64,000 nt of DNA from Mesorhizobium sp. Root552. Lineage in GTDB: Bacteria > Pseudomonadota > Alphaproteobacteria > Rhizobiales > Rhizobiaceae. Positions 35,189 to 44,054 of this stretch are shown here, in pieces. Where the stretch lies: contig NZ_LMFV01000056.1 of NCBI RefSeq assembly GCF_001427285.1, positions 229,284-293,283 on the forward strand, written 5' to 3'. The notes under the pieces are model-generated. The model was not told the DNA's origin. It searched no databases and saw only the letters and a program-made list of their open reading frames with translations. Position 1 is the first letter of the stretch. The number at the start of each line of letters is the position of its first letter. The position numbers and the translations under genes were made by a program.

Positions 35189-35983
35189 TTACTGCTCTAC
35201 CGTGATCTGAACCGCAAGCCGTTCTTCGGCCTTTCCCAAACGGATTCCCGAGACTGGCATGGCATCCTGGTAGTCGCGACCGATGGCGATGCGTACATAG
35301 CGCTCGTCCGGCGAGATGCCATTGGAAGCGTCAAACCCGACCCAGCCGAGCTTTGGCACATGCACTTCCGCCCATGCGTGGCTGGCAGTCTGCTCGATGG
35401 CTGCATTCATCATCAGATAGCCGCTGATATAGCGAGCGGGGAAACCCATGGCACGTGCCGCCGCGGCGAAGATGTGACTGTGATCCTGGCAGACGCCCGC
35501 GCCGAGCGCCAAGGCGTCTTCCGCCGTCGTCCCGGTCGTCGTGCTGCCTATGGTGTATTTCACGCGGTCGCGAACCATCATCATGAGGCGATGGAGTTTC
35601 TCGATATCGGTACCGTCACCGGTCGAGGCAACCAGGTCCCTTATGCCCTGCCCTGCCTTGGTCAGGCGCGTCTCATGGCAAAACAGCCACAACGGCGCAA
35701 AGCCGTACTGTGTGCCGTAGACGCCGGCGGTGTCCCTGGTTTCCACCTCTCCGGCAACCTCGACGACAATGCGGTGAGGCTCTCCCTCGACGCTTATGAG
35801 GCGGGTGTCGTTGTCGAAATGATCCTTGAAGCGGACCTCTTCGCGCGCACCTTCGACGTTCAAATTCCACGAGTGCACATGCTGCGTCGGCCCGTTGACG
35901 GGCATCAGCCGCAGACGCTGCAAGGCGTAGTGTACCGGTGCGTCGTAGTTGTATTCGGTCCGGTGGGTGATCTTCAGCCGCAT
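35189..35983 (-). CDS. transglutaminase-like cysteine protease family protein
   Basis: A 264-residue protein with an N-terminal bacterial transglutaminase-like beta domain (about residues 1-80) and a C-terminal transglutaminase/papain-fold core. The catalytic triad is visible: Cys165 in GAGVCQDHSH, His202 in SHAWAEV and Asp218 in FDASNG. There is no signal peptide, so it is cytoplasmic. Such proteins can act as peptidases, amidases or cross-linking enzymes. In the Anbu cluster it may cleave or join peptides made by the ATP-grasp protein, which is a hypothesis. It is 9 bases after the alpha-E gene and 31 bases before anbu. Confidence 0.85.
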   Translation of the reverse strand: MRLKITHRTEYNYDAPVHYALQRLRLMPVNGPTQHVHSWNLNVEGAREEVRFKDHFDNDTRLISVEGEPHRIVVEVAGEVETRDTAGVYGTQYGFAPLWLFCHETRLTKAGQGIRDLVASTGDGTDIEKLHRLMMMVRDRVKYTIGSTTTGTTAEDALALGAGVCQDHSHIFAAAARAMGFPARYISGYLMMNAAIEQTASHAWAEVHVPKLGWVGFDASNGISPDERYVRIAIGRDYQDAMPVSGIRLGKAEERLAVQITVEQ

Positions 35984-35992
35984 CCAGAGACC

Positions 35993-36934
35993 TCAATAGA
36001 ACCGGTAATCCTGTGCGATCTCGTTTCCGAGCCGCGTGTTGTCGCGGATGAAATCGCTGAGGAACTCATGCAGGCCGGCGTCGAAAATATCCTTGATCGA
36101 GCCAACCTTGAGCAGGGACCGCGTTTTTGTGGAAGTTTCGTGGCAGGCGTGGCGCGCGCCGTAGTCGTCGGCAAGCAGGTTCAGGTGCTCGGATATGAAG
36201 CGGTAGCAGAAGGCCAGCGAACGCGGCATTCGCCCGTTCAGGATCAAATAGTCGGCGATATTGGAGGGTTTATAGGTCGCATCGTAGTTCCAACGGTAGG
36301 ATCGGTGCGCGGAAACGGAGCGCAGGATGGATTCCCACTGGTAGTTGTCCAGCGTCGAGCCAACCCATGAAATCGACGGCAGGAGCACATAGTATTTGAC
36401 GTCGAGAATGCGAGCCGTGTTGTCGGCGCGCTCGACGTAAGTGCCGAGTTGCGAGAAATCGAAAATCTCGTTGCGCAGCATGGTGCCGTAGAATGCACCC
36501 CGGATCAGCGCGGTTTCGCGCTTGATCGCGTCGAGCACCGCCGGCAGTTCGCGTTCGTCGATAGGCTTGGCCAGCATACGCTTCAACGCCATCCAGGCCT
36601 CGTTGATGCTTTCCCAGGTCTCGCGCGTCAGCGCGGTGCGCACCATGCGGGCGTTGGTGCGGGCGGTCTCGATAGACGACATCACGGATGACGGGTTGGA
36701 AATGTCGCGCAACAGGAAATCGGTGACATTGGCAGCCGTGTATTCACTGTATTTGTTGGCGAAGGCCACGTCAGAGACGGAACTGATGATGACGGAAGTC
36801 CATTCCTCGGACGCATCCTGCGTACGCGTGAGCGCCATGCGCAGTCCGGCATCGACAAGGCGTGCCATATTCTCGGCGCGCTCGATGTAGCGATTCATCC
36901 AGTAGAGGCCGTTGGCAGTACGCCCGAGCAGCAT
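35993..36934 (-). CDS. alpha-E domain protein (DUF403)
   Basis: A 313-residue all-alpha protein of the alpha-E (DUF403) family. It opens MLLGRTANGLYWMNRYIERAENMARL (first 26 residues), the typical start of the family. Internal repeats of the pattern YVERADNTARILD are seen near residue 166. Conserved Glu-Arg pairs on helices give the family its name. The molecular activity is unknown. Alpha-E genes nearly always neighbour a circularly permuted ATP-grasp gene, as here (21 bases downstream of it), and the two are predicted to work together. Confidence 0.85.
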   Translation of the reverse strand: MLLGRTANGLYWMNRYIERAENMARLVDAGLRMALTRTQDASEEWTSVIISSVSDVAFANKYSEYTAANVTDFLLRDISNPSSVMSSIETARTNARMVRTALTRETWESINEAWMALKRMLAKPIDERELPAVLDAIKRETALIRGAFYGTMLRNEIFDFSQLGTYVERADNTARILDVKYYVLLPSISWVGSTLDNYQWESILRSVSAHRSYRWNYDATYKPSNIADYLILNGRMPRSLAFCYRFISEHLNLLADDYGARHACHETSTKTRSLLKVGSIKDIFDAGLHEFLSDFIRDNTRLGNEIAQDYRFY

Positions 36935-36955
36935 CAGATGGTCCTTTCGCCCGGC

Positions 36956-38368
36956 TCAATCATCCAGCACCCACGTATCCTTGGTGCCGCCGCCCTGCGA
37001 TGAATTGACGACCAGCGAGCCTTCCTTGAGCGCGACCCGGGTCAAGCCGCCGGGAACGAGCTGGATGCGATCGGACACCAGCACATAGGGGCGCAGATCG
37101 ACATGGCGGGGCGCGAGGCCCTTTTCCGTCATGATCGGTACGGTCGAAAGCGCAAGCGTAGGTTGGGCAATGTAGTTCGAGGGGTTCGACGCCAGCTTGG
37201 CGGAGAAGTCCGCGCATTCCTTTTTCGTGGCGGCCGGACCGACCAGCATGCCGTAGCCGCCGGAGCCGTGAACTTCCTTGATGACCAGCTCATGGATGTG
37301 CTCGAGCACATATTTCAGGCTGTCAGGCTCCGAGCAGCGCCATGTCGGGACATTGCCGAGGATTGCCTTGCGCCCGGTATAGAACTCGACGATTTCGGGC
37401 ATGTAGGAGTAGATCGCCTTGTCGTCGGCGATACCGGTGCCGGGCGCGTTGGCAATGGTGATATTGCCGGCGCGATAGACATCCATGATGCCGGCGACGC
37501 CCAATGCCGAATCGGGATTGAAGGTCAGCGGGTCGAGGAAAGCATCATCGACGCGGCGATAAAGCACATCGATCTGCTTGTAGCCCTCTGTCGTGCGCAT
37601 GGCGACGTGACCGTCGACGACACGCAAGTCCTGCCCCTCGACAAGTTGCACCCCCATCTGGTCGGCGAGGAAGGCATGTTCGAAATAGGCGGAATTAAAG
37701 CTTCCCGGCGTCAGCACCGCGATTGTCGGAGCGTCCTTCGTTCCTTCCGGCCTGACTGCGGCCAGCGACTGGCGCAGCAACTGGGCATAGTTCTCAACCG
37801 GGCGAACCTTGATCTGCTGGAACAGCTCCGGGAAGAGTTGCATCATCGTTTCGCGGTTCTCCAGCATGTAGGAGACGCCGGACGGCGTACGGGCATTGTC
37901 CTCCAGCACGTAAAATTCGTTCTCGCTGGTGCGGACAATGTCGATGCCGATAATATGGGTGTAGACACCCGCCGGAGGCCGCACACCGATCATTTCGGGC
38001 AGGAATGCTTCGTTGCGGGCGACGAGGTCTTTCGGCACCCGACCGGCGCGCAGGATTTCCTGCCGATGGTAAATGTCATCGAGGAAGGCATTCAACGCCT
38101 GGACGCGCTGTTCAATGCCTTGGGTAAGACGACGCCATTCCTGGCCGGAAATGATGCGCGGAACGATGTCGAACGGGATCAGGCGTTCTGAAGCTTCCTG
38201 CTCGCCATAGACGGCGAAGGTGATACCGGTCTTGCGAAAAACCCGCTCGGCATCTTCCATCTTCTGGGTAAGTCGGGCGGGGTCCTGCTCTTTGAGCCAA
38301 CGATCATAAGCCCTGTAAGGCTTCCTGAGCCCGGATGTTTCCGGAAGCATCTCGTCGAATGCCGCCAA
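36956..38368 (-). CDS. circularly permuted type 2 ATP-grasp protein (DUF404/DUF407)
   Basis: A 470-residue predicted ATP-dependent carboxylate-amine ligase. The order of ATP-grasp motifs is permuted: EDNARTPSGVSYMLENR at residues 156-172 looks like the metal-binding acidic block, while the nucleotide-binding VIKEVHGSGGYGM block comes later at residues 362-374. YRRVDDAFLDP near residue 270 and ANAPGTGIADDKAIY near residue 306 are family signatures. The family was predicted from genome context to form peptide-like bonds. It is the first gene of the Anbu cluster. The acceptor and donor substrates are unknown. It starts with ATG at 38368; a 168-base gap precedes it. Confidence 0.87.
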   Translation of the reverse strand: MAAFDEMLPETSGLRKPYRAYDRWLKEQDPARLTQKMEDAERVFRKTGITFAVYGEQEASERLIPFDIVPRIISGQEWRRLTQGIEQRVQALNAFLDDIYHRQEILRAGRVPKDLVARNEAFLPEMIGVRPPAGVYTHIIGIDIVRTSENEFYVLEDNARTPSGVSYMLENRETMMQLFPELFQQIKVRPVENYAQLLRQSLAAVRPEGTKDAPTIAVLTPGSFNSAYFEHAFLADQMGVQLVEGQDLRVVDGHVAMRTTEGYKQIDVLYRRVDDAFLDPLTFNPDSALGVAGIMDVYRAGNITIANAPGTGIADDKAIYSYMPEIVEFYTGRKAILGNVPTWRCSEPDSLKYVLEHIHELVIKEVHGSGGYGMLVGPAATKKECADFSAKLASNPSNYIAQPTLALSTVPIMTEKGLAPRHVDLRPYVLVSDRIQLVPGGLTRVALKEGSLVVNSSQGGGTKDTWVLDD

Positions 38369-38536
38369 GCGCGTACTCCCCTGTAGCGCTATTTGAAATG
38401 GCGTCGCGGCAGAAAAGCAAGTGCAATCGCAGGTTTATCGCCTCAGAACCGGTCTGAACCGCACGATTGCCCGAATTTGAGGCGGCAAAACAGATTTTCA
38501 GGCAGGCGATGCCACCTCACAAGGCAGCAAGAGCGG

Positions 38537-38773
38537 TCAGAATGCCCGGAACGTGACGGTCGTGAAGGTGTCCTTGATACCGGGAATGATCTGTACCTTC
38601 TGGTTGACGAAGTGGCCGACGTCTTCCTCGTCATCGACATAGAATTTCGCCAGCAGGTCGTACTGCCCCGCGGTGGAATAGATTTCGGAGGCGATTTCGG
38701 CGTCGGCAAGCTCACTGGCAACCTCATAGGCTTTGCCGAGGTCGCACTTGATCTGCACAAAAAACGTCTTCAT
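38537..38773 (-). CDS. stand-alone Lrp/AsnC ligand-binding (RAM) domain protein
   Basis: A 78-residue protein (MKTFFVQIKCDLGKAYEV...) that matches only the C-terminal RAM domain of Lrp/AsnC regulators and lacks a helix-turn-helix. GQYDLLAKFYVDDEEDVGHFV near residue 32 is the usual RAM core, and QIIPGIKDTFTTVTF closes it. Such single-domain proteins form ring-like oligomers and can bind amino acids. The frame is open to 38938, but the extra residues do not resemble a DNA-binding domain and overlap the next gene's promoter. It lies 168 bases upstream of the ATP-grasp gene on the same strand. Confidence 0.8.
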   Translation of the reverse strand: MKTFFVQIKCDLGKAYEVASELADAEIASEIYSTAGQYDLLAKFYVDDEEDVGHFVNQKVQIIPGIKDTFTTVTFRAF

Positions 38774-38932
38774 CGCTCGTTCCGTTCGAAACCGCAGTTT
38801 GGTTCCGGCCCTTGTCGCAGACTGTCCATCGCCTTTCAAGCTCCACAACTTTTCGTGCTGGGCTGAAACCTGCCGCTGTCCTCGTTCGTATTGTATGATG
38901 TTGCGACCGGACGGGCTGCGGGAGGGCCAGAC

Positions 38933-39352
38933 ATGCATCGCATTCTCATTGCGCTCACAGCGGTGTTTCTAGTGGTCGCCTCGCCGTGCTTTTCGGGAGA
39001 GGCACAGGTAAAAGCGGCGCAAGACGTAATCGACAGCCAACTCAAGGCCTTCATCGCCAACGACGGAGTGCGCGCCTACAGTTTCGCCGCGCCAAACATC
39101 AAGCAGCTGTTCCCCACAGCCGACGTTTTCATGGACATGGTGGGCAAGGGATATGCGCCGGTGCGGCAGCCGAAGGGCTATTCATTCGGCAAGGTGCAGG
39201 AAATGAGCCCGACGTCGATCGTGCAGCAAGTGCTCGTTACCGGCCCGGACGGCAAGGATTACGAGGCGGTGTATACGCTCGAACTACAGCCCGATGGCAC
39301 CTACCGCATCACCGGATGCAGCCTGCGGGCGTCCAACTCGCTCAGCACTTAG
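38933..39352 (+). CDS. exported DUF4864-type protein
   Basis: A 139-residue protein with a signal peptide (MHRILIALTAVFLVVASPCFS, cleavage near FSG-EAQ). The mature part, QVKAAQDVIDSQLKAFIANDG followed by YSFAAPNIKQLFP, is the pattern of the DUF4864 family, which resembles an NTF2-like fold. It ends TYRITGCSLRASNSLST. GGGAGG lies nine bases before the ATG at 38933; an upstream ATG at 38891 is ignored. It is divergent from the RAM-domain gene and converges with tgt. The function is unknown. Confidence 0.78.
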   Translation: MHRILIALTAVFLVVASPCFSGEAQVKAAQDVIDSQLKAFIANDGVRAYSFAAPNIKQLFPTADVFMDMVGKGYAPVRQPKGYSFGKVQEMSPTSIVQQVLVTGPDGKDYEAVYTLELQPDGTYRITGCSLRASNSLST

Positions 39353-39361
39353 TCAACAGAA

Positions 39362-40492
39362 TCAAAGCGGCGGGATATCGCCCCGCGCCCATCCTTCGGA
39401 AATCTCGGCGGCACGTGCCTCGAAGGCCTGCACTTCGATGGCGTCGCGGATATCGCGCATGAGCTTCTGGTAGTAGGCGAGATTGTTCCAAGTAAGCAGC
39501 ATGGCACCCAAGGCCTCTTGCGAGCGCACGAGATGGTGCAGATAGGCGCGCGAATAATCGCGGCAGGCAGGGCAATCGCTTTCTTCGTCCAGCGGACGAT
39601 GGTCGTCGGCATGGCGGGCATTGCGCAGATTGACCTTGCCGCGCCGCGTGTAGGCAAGGCCGTGCCGCCCTGCCCTTGTCGGCATGACGCAATCGAACAT
39701 GTCGATGCCGCGCGCCACCGACTTCAGGATATCGTCCGGCGTGCCGACGCCCATCAGGTAGCGCGGCTTGTCCGACGGCAGGATCGGACAGGTGACGTCC
39801 AGCATCTCCAGCATCATCGCCTGCGGCTCGCCGACGGCAAGGCCGCCGACAGCGTAGCCCTTGAGGTTCATCGCCTTTAGGGCCTCGGCGGACCTGGCCC
39901 GCAAGCGTGCGTTGTCACCACCCTGCACAATTCCGAACATCGCCTTGCCGGGCTGGTCGCCGAATGCGGCCTTGCAGCGCTCGGCCCAGCGCAGCGAAAG
40001 CTCCATCGCACGTTCGATTTCCTTTAGCTCGGCGGGCAACGCGGTGCATTCGTCAAGCTGCATCTGGATGTCGGAATTCAGCAGACCCTGGATTTCGATC
40101 GAGCGTTCCGGCGTCATCTCGTAAGCCGCGCCATCGATATGGGAGCGGAAGGTGACACCGTGCTCGGTCAGCTTTCTCAGCTTGGAGAGGGACATGACCT
40201 GGAAGCCGCCGCTGTCGGTGAGGATCGGGCGTGGCCAGCGGGCAAATTCATGCAGGCCGCCCAAGCGCGCCACCCGCTCCGCGCCCGGTCGCAGCATGAG
40301 ATGATAGGTGTTGCCGAGGATGATGTCGGCACCGACGCCACGCACCTGATCCATATACATGGCCTTGACGGTGCCAGCCGTGCCGACCGGCATGAATGCG
40401 GGAGTGCGAACCGCCCCGAGCGGCATCGAGACTTCACCGCGGCGGGCCTTGCCGTCGGTTGCGATGAGCGTGAAGGAAAACTCTTCGGTCAT
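39362..40492 (-). CDS. tgt: tRNA-guanine transglycosylase
   Basis: A 376-residue TGT that exchanges guanine-34 for preQ1 in tRNAs with GUN anticodons. Active-site stretches include [13 protein letters not shown] near residue 90 and [13 protein letters not shown] near residue 268. The structural zinc site is Cys-x-Cys-x2-Cys-like around [17 protein letters not shown] near residue 306, with the late histidine. It overlaps queA by four bases; the two steps are consecutive in queuosine synthesis. The stop lies 9 bases from the convergent DUF4864 gene. Confidence 0.95.
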   Translation of the reverse strand: MTEEFSFTLIATDGKARRGEVSMPLGAVRTPAFMPVGTAGTVKAMYMDQVRGVGADIILGNTYHLMLRPGAERVARLGGLHEFARWPRPILTDSGGFQVMSLSKLRKLTEHGVTFRSHIDGAAYEMTPERSIEIQGLLNSDIQMQLDECTALPAELKEIERAMELSLRWAERCKAAFGDQPGKAMFGIVQGGDNARLRARSAEALKAMNLKGYAVGGLAVGEPQAMMLEMLDVTCPILPSDKPRYLMGVGTPDDILKSVARGIDMFDCVMPTRAGRHGLAYTRRGKVNLRNARHADDHRPLDEESDCPACRDYSRAYLHHLVRSQEALGAMLLTWNNLAYYQKLMRDIRDAIEVQAFEARAAEISEGWARGDIPPL

Positions 40493-41565
40493 TTCTGCTC
40501 CCTGAACAGGAGACTGGAGTCACCATAAGAATAGAAGCGATAGCCGTTTTCAATGGCGTGGTTGTAGGCGCCGCGCATCGTTTCCAGCCCGCTGAACGCC
40601 GACACAAGCATGAACAGGGTCGAGCGCGGCAGGTGGAAGTTGGTCATCAAGACATCGACCGCCTTGAAGCGGTAGCCGGGCGTGATGAAAATATCCGTCG
40701 GGCCGGACCATGCCTCTATCGTGCCGTCTTCCCGAGCGGCACTTTCGAGCAGCCTGAGCGACGTGGTGCCGACCGCCACGATGCGCCCGCCGCCGGCCCT
40801 TGCAGCGTTCAACGCGGACGCGGTGGCGGAAGACACGACGCCGATTTCGGCATGCATCTTGTGGTCGGCGGTGTCGTCGGCCTTGACCGGCAGGAATGTG
40901 CCTGCGCCGACATGGAGGGTCACAAAGCGGCGCTGGATGCCCTTGGCATCCAAAGCGGCGAAAAGCTCCGGCGTGAAATGGAGGCCTGCCGTCGGGGCAG
41001 CCACGGCTCCTTCTTCACGGGCGTAGATGGTCTGATAGTCGCGGCGGTCGCGCTCGTCATCGTCGCGTTTCGAGGCGATGTAGGGCGGCAGAGGAATATG
41101 CCCGACCGCATGCAGCGCCTCATCGAGGAACGCGCCTGAAACATCGAAGCCGAGCAGCACTTCGCCGCCGTCGCGCTTTTCGATGACGGTGGCGTCGAGT
41201 TGGCCGAGAAAGCAGGAATTGCCGTCATGGCCGAAATGGATGCGATCGCCGGCAGCGACACGCTTGCCGGGGCGCACAAAGGCCGCCCACTGATCGGGAG
41301 CCGTGCGCATATGCAGGGTGGCGTCTACCTGCGCCACGGCATCACCGCGCCGGCGGATGCCCTTCAATTGAGCGGGAATGACCTTGGTGTCGTTGAAGAC
41401 CAGCACGTCGCCGGGGTTCAGCAGATCCGGCAAATCCTGAACCGAAAGATCGCGAAACCCACTGCTCGGCTGAACTGCCAGCAGGCGGGCATGATCGCGC
41501 GGCTCCGCCGGCCTGAGGGCAATGCGTTCCTCGGGCAAATCGAAATCGAACAGGTCAACGCGCAT
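40489..41565 (-). CDS. queA: S-adenosylmethionine:tRNA ribosyltransferase-isomerase
   Basis: A 358-residue QueA, which transfers and rearranges the ribosyl group of SAM onto preQ1-tRNA to give epoxyqueuosine. It opens [29 protein letters not shown] and contains the conserved [14 protein letters not shown] near residue 55. Other family blocks are [14 protein letters not shown] near residue 185 and [25 protein letters not shown] near residue 295. It overlaps tgt by 4 bases and starts two bases after the stop of the DMT-type gene. The order is typical of Rhizobiales. Confidence 0.95.
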   Translation of the reverse strand: MRVDLFDFDLPEERIALRPAEPRDHARLLAVQPSSGFRDLSVQDLPDLLNPGDVLVFNDTKVIPAQLKGIRRRGDAVAQVDATLHMRTAPDQWAAFVRPGKRVAAGDRIHFGHDGNSCFLGQLDATVIEKRDGGEVLLGFDVSGAFLDEALHAVGHIPLPPYIASKRDDDERDRRDYQTIYAREEGAVAAPTAGLHFTPELFAALDAKGIQRRFVTLHVGAGTFLPVKADDTADHKMHAEIGVVSSATASALNAARAGGGRIVAVGTTSLRLLESAAREDGTIEAWSGPTDIFITPGYRFKAVDVLMTNFHLPRSTLFMLVSAFSGLETMRGAYNHAIENGYRFYSYGDSSLLFREQK

Positions 41566-41567
41566 TT

Positions 41568-42020
41568 TCAGTAGATCCGGATCAACACCGCTCCGGCAAG
41601 CAGCAGCACGGCGCCGGCCACGCGGCCGAATGAAATTTCACGCACTGCAAGGCCGAGGAAACCAATGCGATCAACCACTATGCCGGCAAGCAACTGGCCT
41701 GCAACCACGAAGCCCATCGTCGCTGCCGCGCCAAGCCGTGGCGTAAGGATGATGACTGCGGTGATGAAGGCTGCGCCAAGGCAGCCGCCGACGAAGAACA
41801 TCCAGAGCGGCGGCACGCGCCACCCGATCGAAATACCTTGCGCCTGCGACAAGGCAGCCGACACGAAGGCAAGCGCGACCGCGCCAGCCAGAAAGGAAGA
41901 GGCCGCGGCTGCCACCGGCAGGCCGAGGCCTTTGCTAAGGGCTGCATTGATGGGAGCCTGGATGGCAAGGAAAGCCCCTGCCACCACGCCTAACGCCCCC
42001 CAAAGCAGGCTCCAGATCAT
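41568..42020 (-). CDS. DMT family transporter (DUF606/YdcZ type)
   Basis: A 150-residue integral membrane protein with five hydrophobic segments, beginning [25 protein letters not shown] (residues 4-28). Half-length, single-repeat DMT proteins of the YdcZ/DUF606 family dimerise or occur in pairs, and only one is present here. Substrate unknown. It ends two bases before queA and starts 7 bases after the cyclophilin stop, so it is in a long co-directional run from coaD to tgt. Confidence 0.82.
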   Translation of the reverse strand: MIWSLLWGALGVVAGAFLAIQAPINAALSKGLGLPVAAAASSFLAGAVALAFVSAALSQAQGISIGWRVPPLWMFFVGGCLGAAFITAVIILTPRLGAAATMGFVVAGQLLAGIVVDRIGFLGLAVREISFGRVAGAVLLLAGAVLIRIY

Positions 42021-42027
42021 TTGGCCG

Positions 42028-42543
42028 TCAAGCCGCCACGTCAGCGGCGACCTTGAGCGACACGATCTTGTCGGGGTCCTGAACCGGCTCGCCGCGCTTG
42101 ATCTGGTCGACGTTTTCCATGCCTTCGATGACCTGGCCCCAGACCGTGTACTGGCGATTCAGGAAGGAAGCGTCTTCGAAGCAGATGAAAAACTGCGAAT
42201 TGGCCGAGTTCGGATTCTGGGCGCGAGCCATCGAGCAGGTGCCGCGGCCGTGATTGGCGTTGGAGAATTCCGCCTTCAGGTCGGGCTTGTCGGAACCGCC
42301 CATGCCGGCGCGGCCGGGGTTGAAGTCCTTGCCGCCGGACTTGCCGAACTTGACGTCGCCGGTCTGTGCCATGAAGCCATCGATGACGCGATGGAAGACG
42401 ACGCCGTCGTAAGCGCCCTCGCGGGCCAGTTCCTTGATGCGGCCGACATGGCCGGGGGCCAGATCGGGGAAAAGTTCGATGACGACCTTACCCTTGGTCG
42501 TCTCCATGATGAGCGCGTTCTCGCGGTCCTTGATTTCAGCCAT
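42028..42543 (-). CDS. ppiB: peptidyl-prolyl cis-trans isomerase, cyclophilin type (cytoplasmic)
   Basis: A 171-residue cyclophilin without a signal peptide. Core motifs are VVFHRVIDGFMAQTGDV near residue 46 (catalytic Arg in FHRV) and MARAQNPNSANSQFFIC near residue 103. It would speed proline isomerisation in cytoplasmic proteins. The start ATG at 42543 (MAEIKDRENALIME) is preferred over one two codons upstream. It follows a signal-peptide-bearing paralogue by 25 bases. Confidence 0.93.
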   Translation of the reverse strand: MAEIKDRENALIMETTKGKVVIELFPDLAPGHVGRIKELAREGAYDGVVFHRVIDGFMAQTGDVKFGKSGGKDFNPGRAGMGGSDKPDLKAEFSNANHGRGTCSMARAQNPNSANSQFFICFEDASFLNRQYTVWGQVIEGMENVDQIKRGEPVQDPDKIVSLKVAADVAA

Positions 42544-42568
42544 GTGCAATAATCCCTGTTGAATCCGG

Positions 42569-43156
42569 TTACTTGTTGTCGGAGGCGATACGCACCTTGA
42601 TCATGCGGTCGGGGTCGGTCACCGACCCGTTTTGCGCATCGTCGCCCTTCTTGATGTTGTCTACGAGTTCCATGCCGCTCTCGACCTGGCCAACGACGGT
42701 GTACTGGCCATTGAGCGAGTCAGCCGGCGCGAACATGATGAAGAACTGCGAGTTGGCGGAGTTCGGGTCCTGGGCGCGCGCCATGCCGACGATGCCGCGC
42801 ACATAGGGTTCGTTGGAGAATTCGGCCGGCAGGTCGGGAAGCTGCGAACCGCCGGTGCCGGCTGCGCCGGCATTGTAGCCGTCCTTCATGTCGCCATACT
42901 GGACATCGCCGGTCTGGGCCATGAAGCCATTGATGACACGATGGAAAGCGACATTGTCGTAAGCGCCTTCGCGGACCAGCTTCTTGATCTGCTCGACATG
43001 CTTCGGCGCAAGGTCGGGCCTCAGCGCAATGGTGACGTCGCCATCCTTCAGGGTGATGATCATCGTGTTTTCAGGGTCGGCAGCCGAAGCCGGCAGCGAG
43101 AAGGCAGCAAGGCTGGTAAACAGGGCAGCCAGCGCCAGGAATTTCCTGCGATACAT
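42569..43156 (-). CDS. ppiA: peptidyl-prolyl cis-trans isomerase, cyclophilin type (exported)
   Basis: A 195-residue cyclophilin with a signal peptide (MYRRKFLALAALFTSLAAFS, cleavage near ASA-ADP). The catalytic core is VAFHRVINGFMAQTGDV near residue 68 and MARAQDPNSANSQFFIMF near residue 125, nearly the same as in the cytoplasmic paralogue downstream. It would act in the periplasm. The pair probably arose by tandem duplication followed by divergence of targeting. It starts 18 bases after the coaD stop. Confidence 0.92.
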   Translation of the reverse strand: MYRRKFLALAALFTSLAAFSLPASAADPENTMIITLKDGDVTIALRPDLAPKHVEQIKKLVREGAYDNVAFHRVINGFMAQTGDVQYGDMKDGYNAGAAGTGGSQLPDLPAEFSNEPYVRGIVGMARAQDPNSANSQFFIMFAPADSLNGQYTVVGQVESGMELVDNIKKGDDAQNGSVTDPDRMIKVRIASDNK

Positions 43157-43174
43157 GGGTGGGTCTCCGAAAGG

Positions 43175-43675
43175 CTATTTCGCGAATTTTGCGACCAGCG
43201 GGGCAACCACCGCCGCCGGGACGAAAGGGCGAATATCTCCGCCCATTGAAGCGATCTGGCGCACGAGTGTGGCGGTAATGGTTCTGACCGAAGGGCTGGC
43301 AGGCAGGAAAACCGTCTGCAGATCGGGCGCCATGGTCTCGTTCATGCCGGCCATCTGCATTTCATAGTCGAGGTCGGTCCCGTCACGCAGGCCGCGGATC
43401 ATGATCGAAGCGCCCTCGCGCCTTGCCGCATCGACCACCAGCCCATCGAAGGAAACGACCTTGATGCGGGCGCCATCCTTGCCCAACTCGTCCCTGGCCA
43501 CCTTTTCGATCAGCGCCACGCGCTCCTCGAAGGAGAACAGCGGCTTCTTGCCGGGGTGGATGCCGATGGCAGCGTATACCCTGTCCGCAACGGCCAACGA
43601 GGCCTTGAGTACGTCCAGATGGCCGTTGGTCAAGGGGTCGAAGGAGCCGGCATAGAGGGCGATGCGTTCAGTCAT
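43175..43675 (-). CDS. coaD: phosphopantetheine adenylyltransferase
   Basis: A 166-residue CoaD, which makes dephospho-CoA from 4'-phosphopantetheine and ATP, the penultimate step of CoA synthesis. The nucleotidyltransferase motif is [16 protein letters not shown] near residue 8 (TxGH form TNGH). [21 protein letters not shown] near residue 92 and SSVR-like [15 protein letters not shown] near residue 128 are family blocks. It heads the run coaD-ppi-ppi-DMT-queA-tgt. Confidence 0.95.
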   Translation of the reverse strand: MTERIALYAGSFDPLTNGHLDVLKASLAVADRVYAAIGIHPGKKPLFSFEERVALIEKVARDELGKDGARIKVVSFDGLVVDAARREGASIMIRGLRDGTDLDYEMQMAGMNETMAPDLQTVFLPASPSVRTITATLVRQIASMGGDIRPFVPAAVVAPLVAKFAK

Positions 43676-43865
43676 GGCAAGTGCTTCTAAAGATACGCCC
43701 GCCCAAAGGCAAACCCGTTCGCACGTATTCCGGCGCTTTCAGCCTCGATGAACGGCGGATGAATGGGCTGCTCAGCGCCTATTCAAGCCACCTTCACCAC
43801 AGTGTGAGTGAGAAAGGCTGAAACCAAAGCGCACTTCATGCGTTCCAATATCAGGAGATACGCTG

Positions 43866-44018
43866 ATGATGATCTACATGCTTGCCACTGCAATGACCGT
43901 AGCCATGCTGATCGCAACCGCTTTCGGCCTGCATCAGGAAGCTGAACGCGCCCGCGCCAGGAGCGCGAAGCGCGTTGACGGCTTCACCTCGCGCCCTCGC
44001 CCTCCCCGGCACTTCTAA
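43866..44018 (+). CDS. small membrane protein of unknown function (50 aa)
   Basis: An ATG at 43866, preceded by AGGAGA at good distance, opens 50 codons to a TAA. Residues 2-22 (MIYMLATAMTVAMLIATAFGL) are one hydrophobic segment. The rest is a basic, Arg- and Pro-rich tail (ERARARSAKRVDG, RPRPPRHF). This layout is common for small inner-membrane proteins with a cytoplasmic basic tail. It lies between coaD (divergent) and gyrA (convergent). No family is recognised; the ribosome site and hydrophobic pattern support it. Confidence 0.55.
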   Translation: MMIYMLATAMTVAMLIATAFGLHQEAERARARSAKRVDGFTSRPRPPRHF

Positions 44019-44054
44019 TCAAATCAAGGCTTCGTCGAGCCAAGCCTAGAGATT

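Noticed and set aside
38369..38536. Riboswitch or leader before the ATP-grasp gene
   Set aside because: The 168 bases show no clear stem-loop or known riboswitch motif; it likely holds only a promoter.
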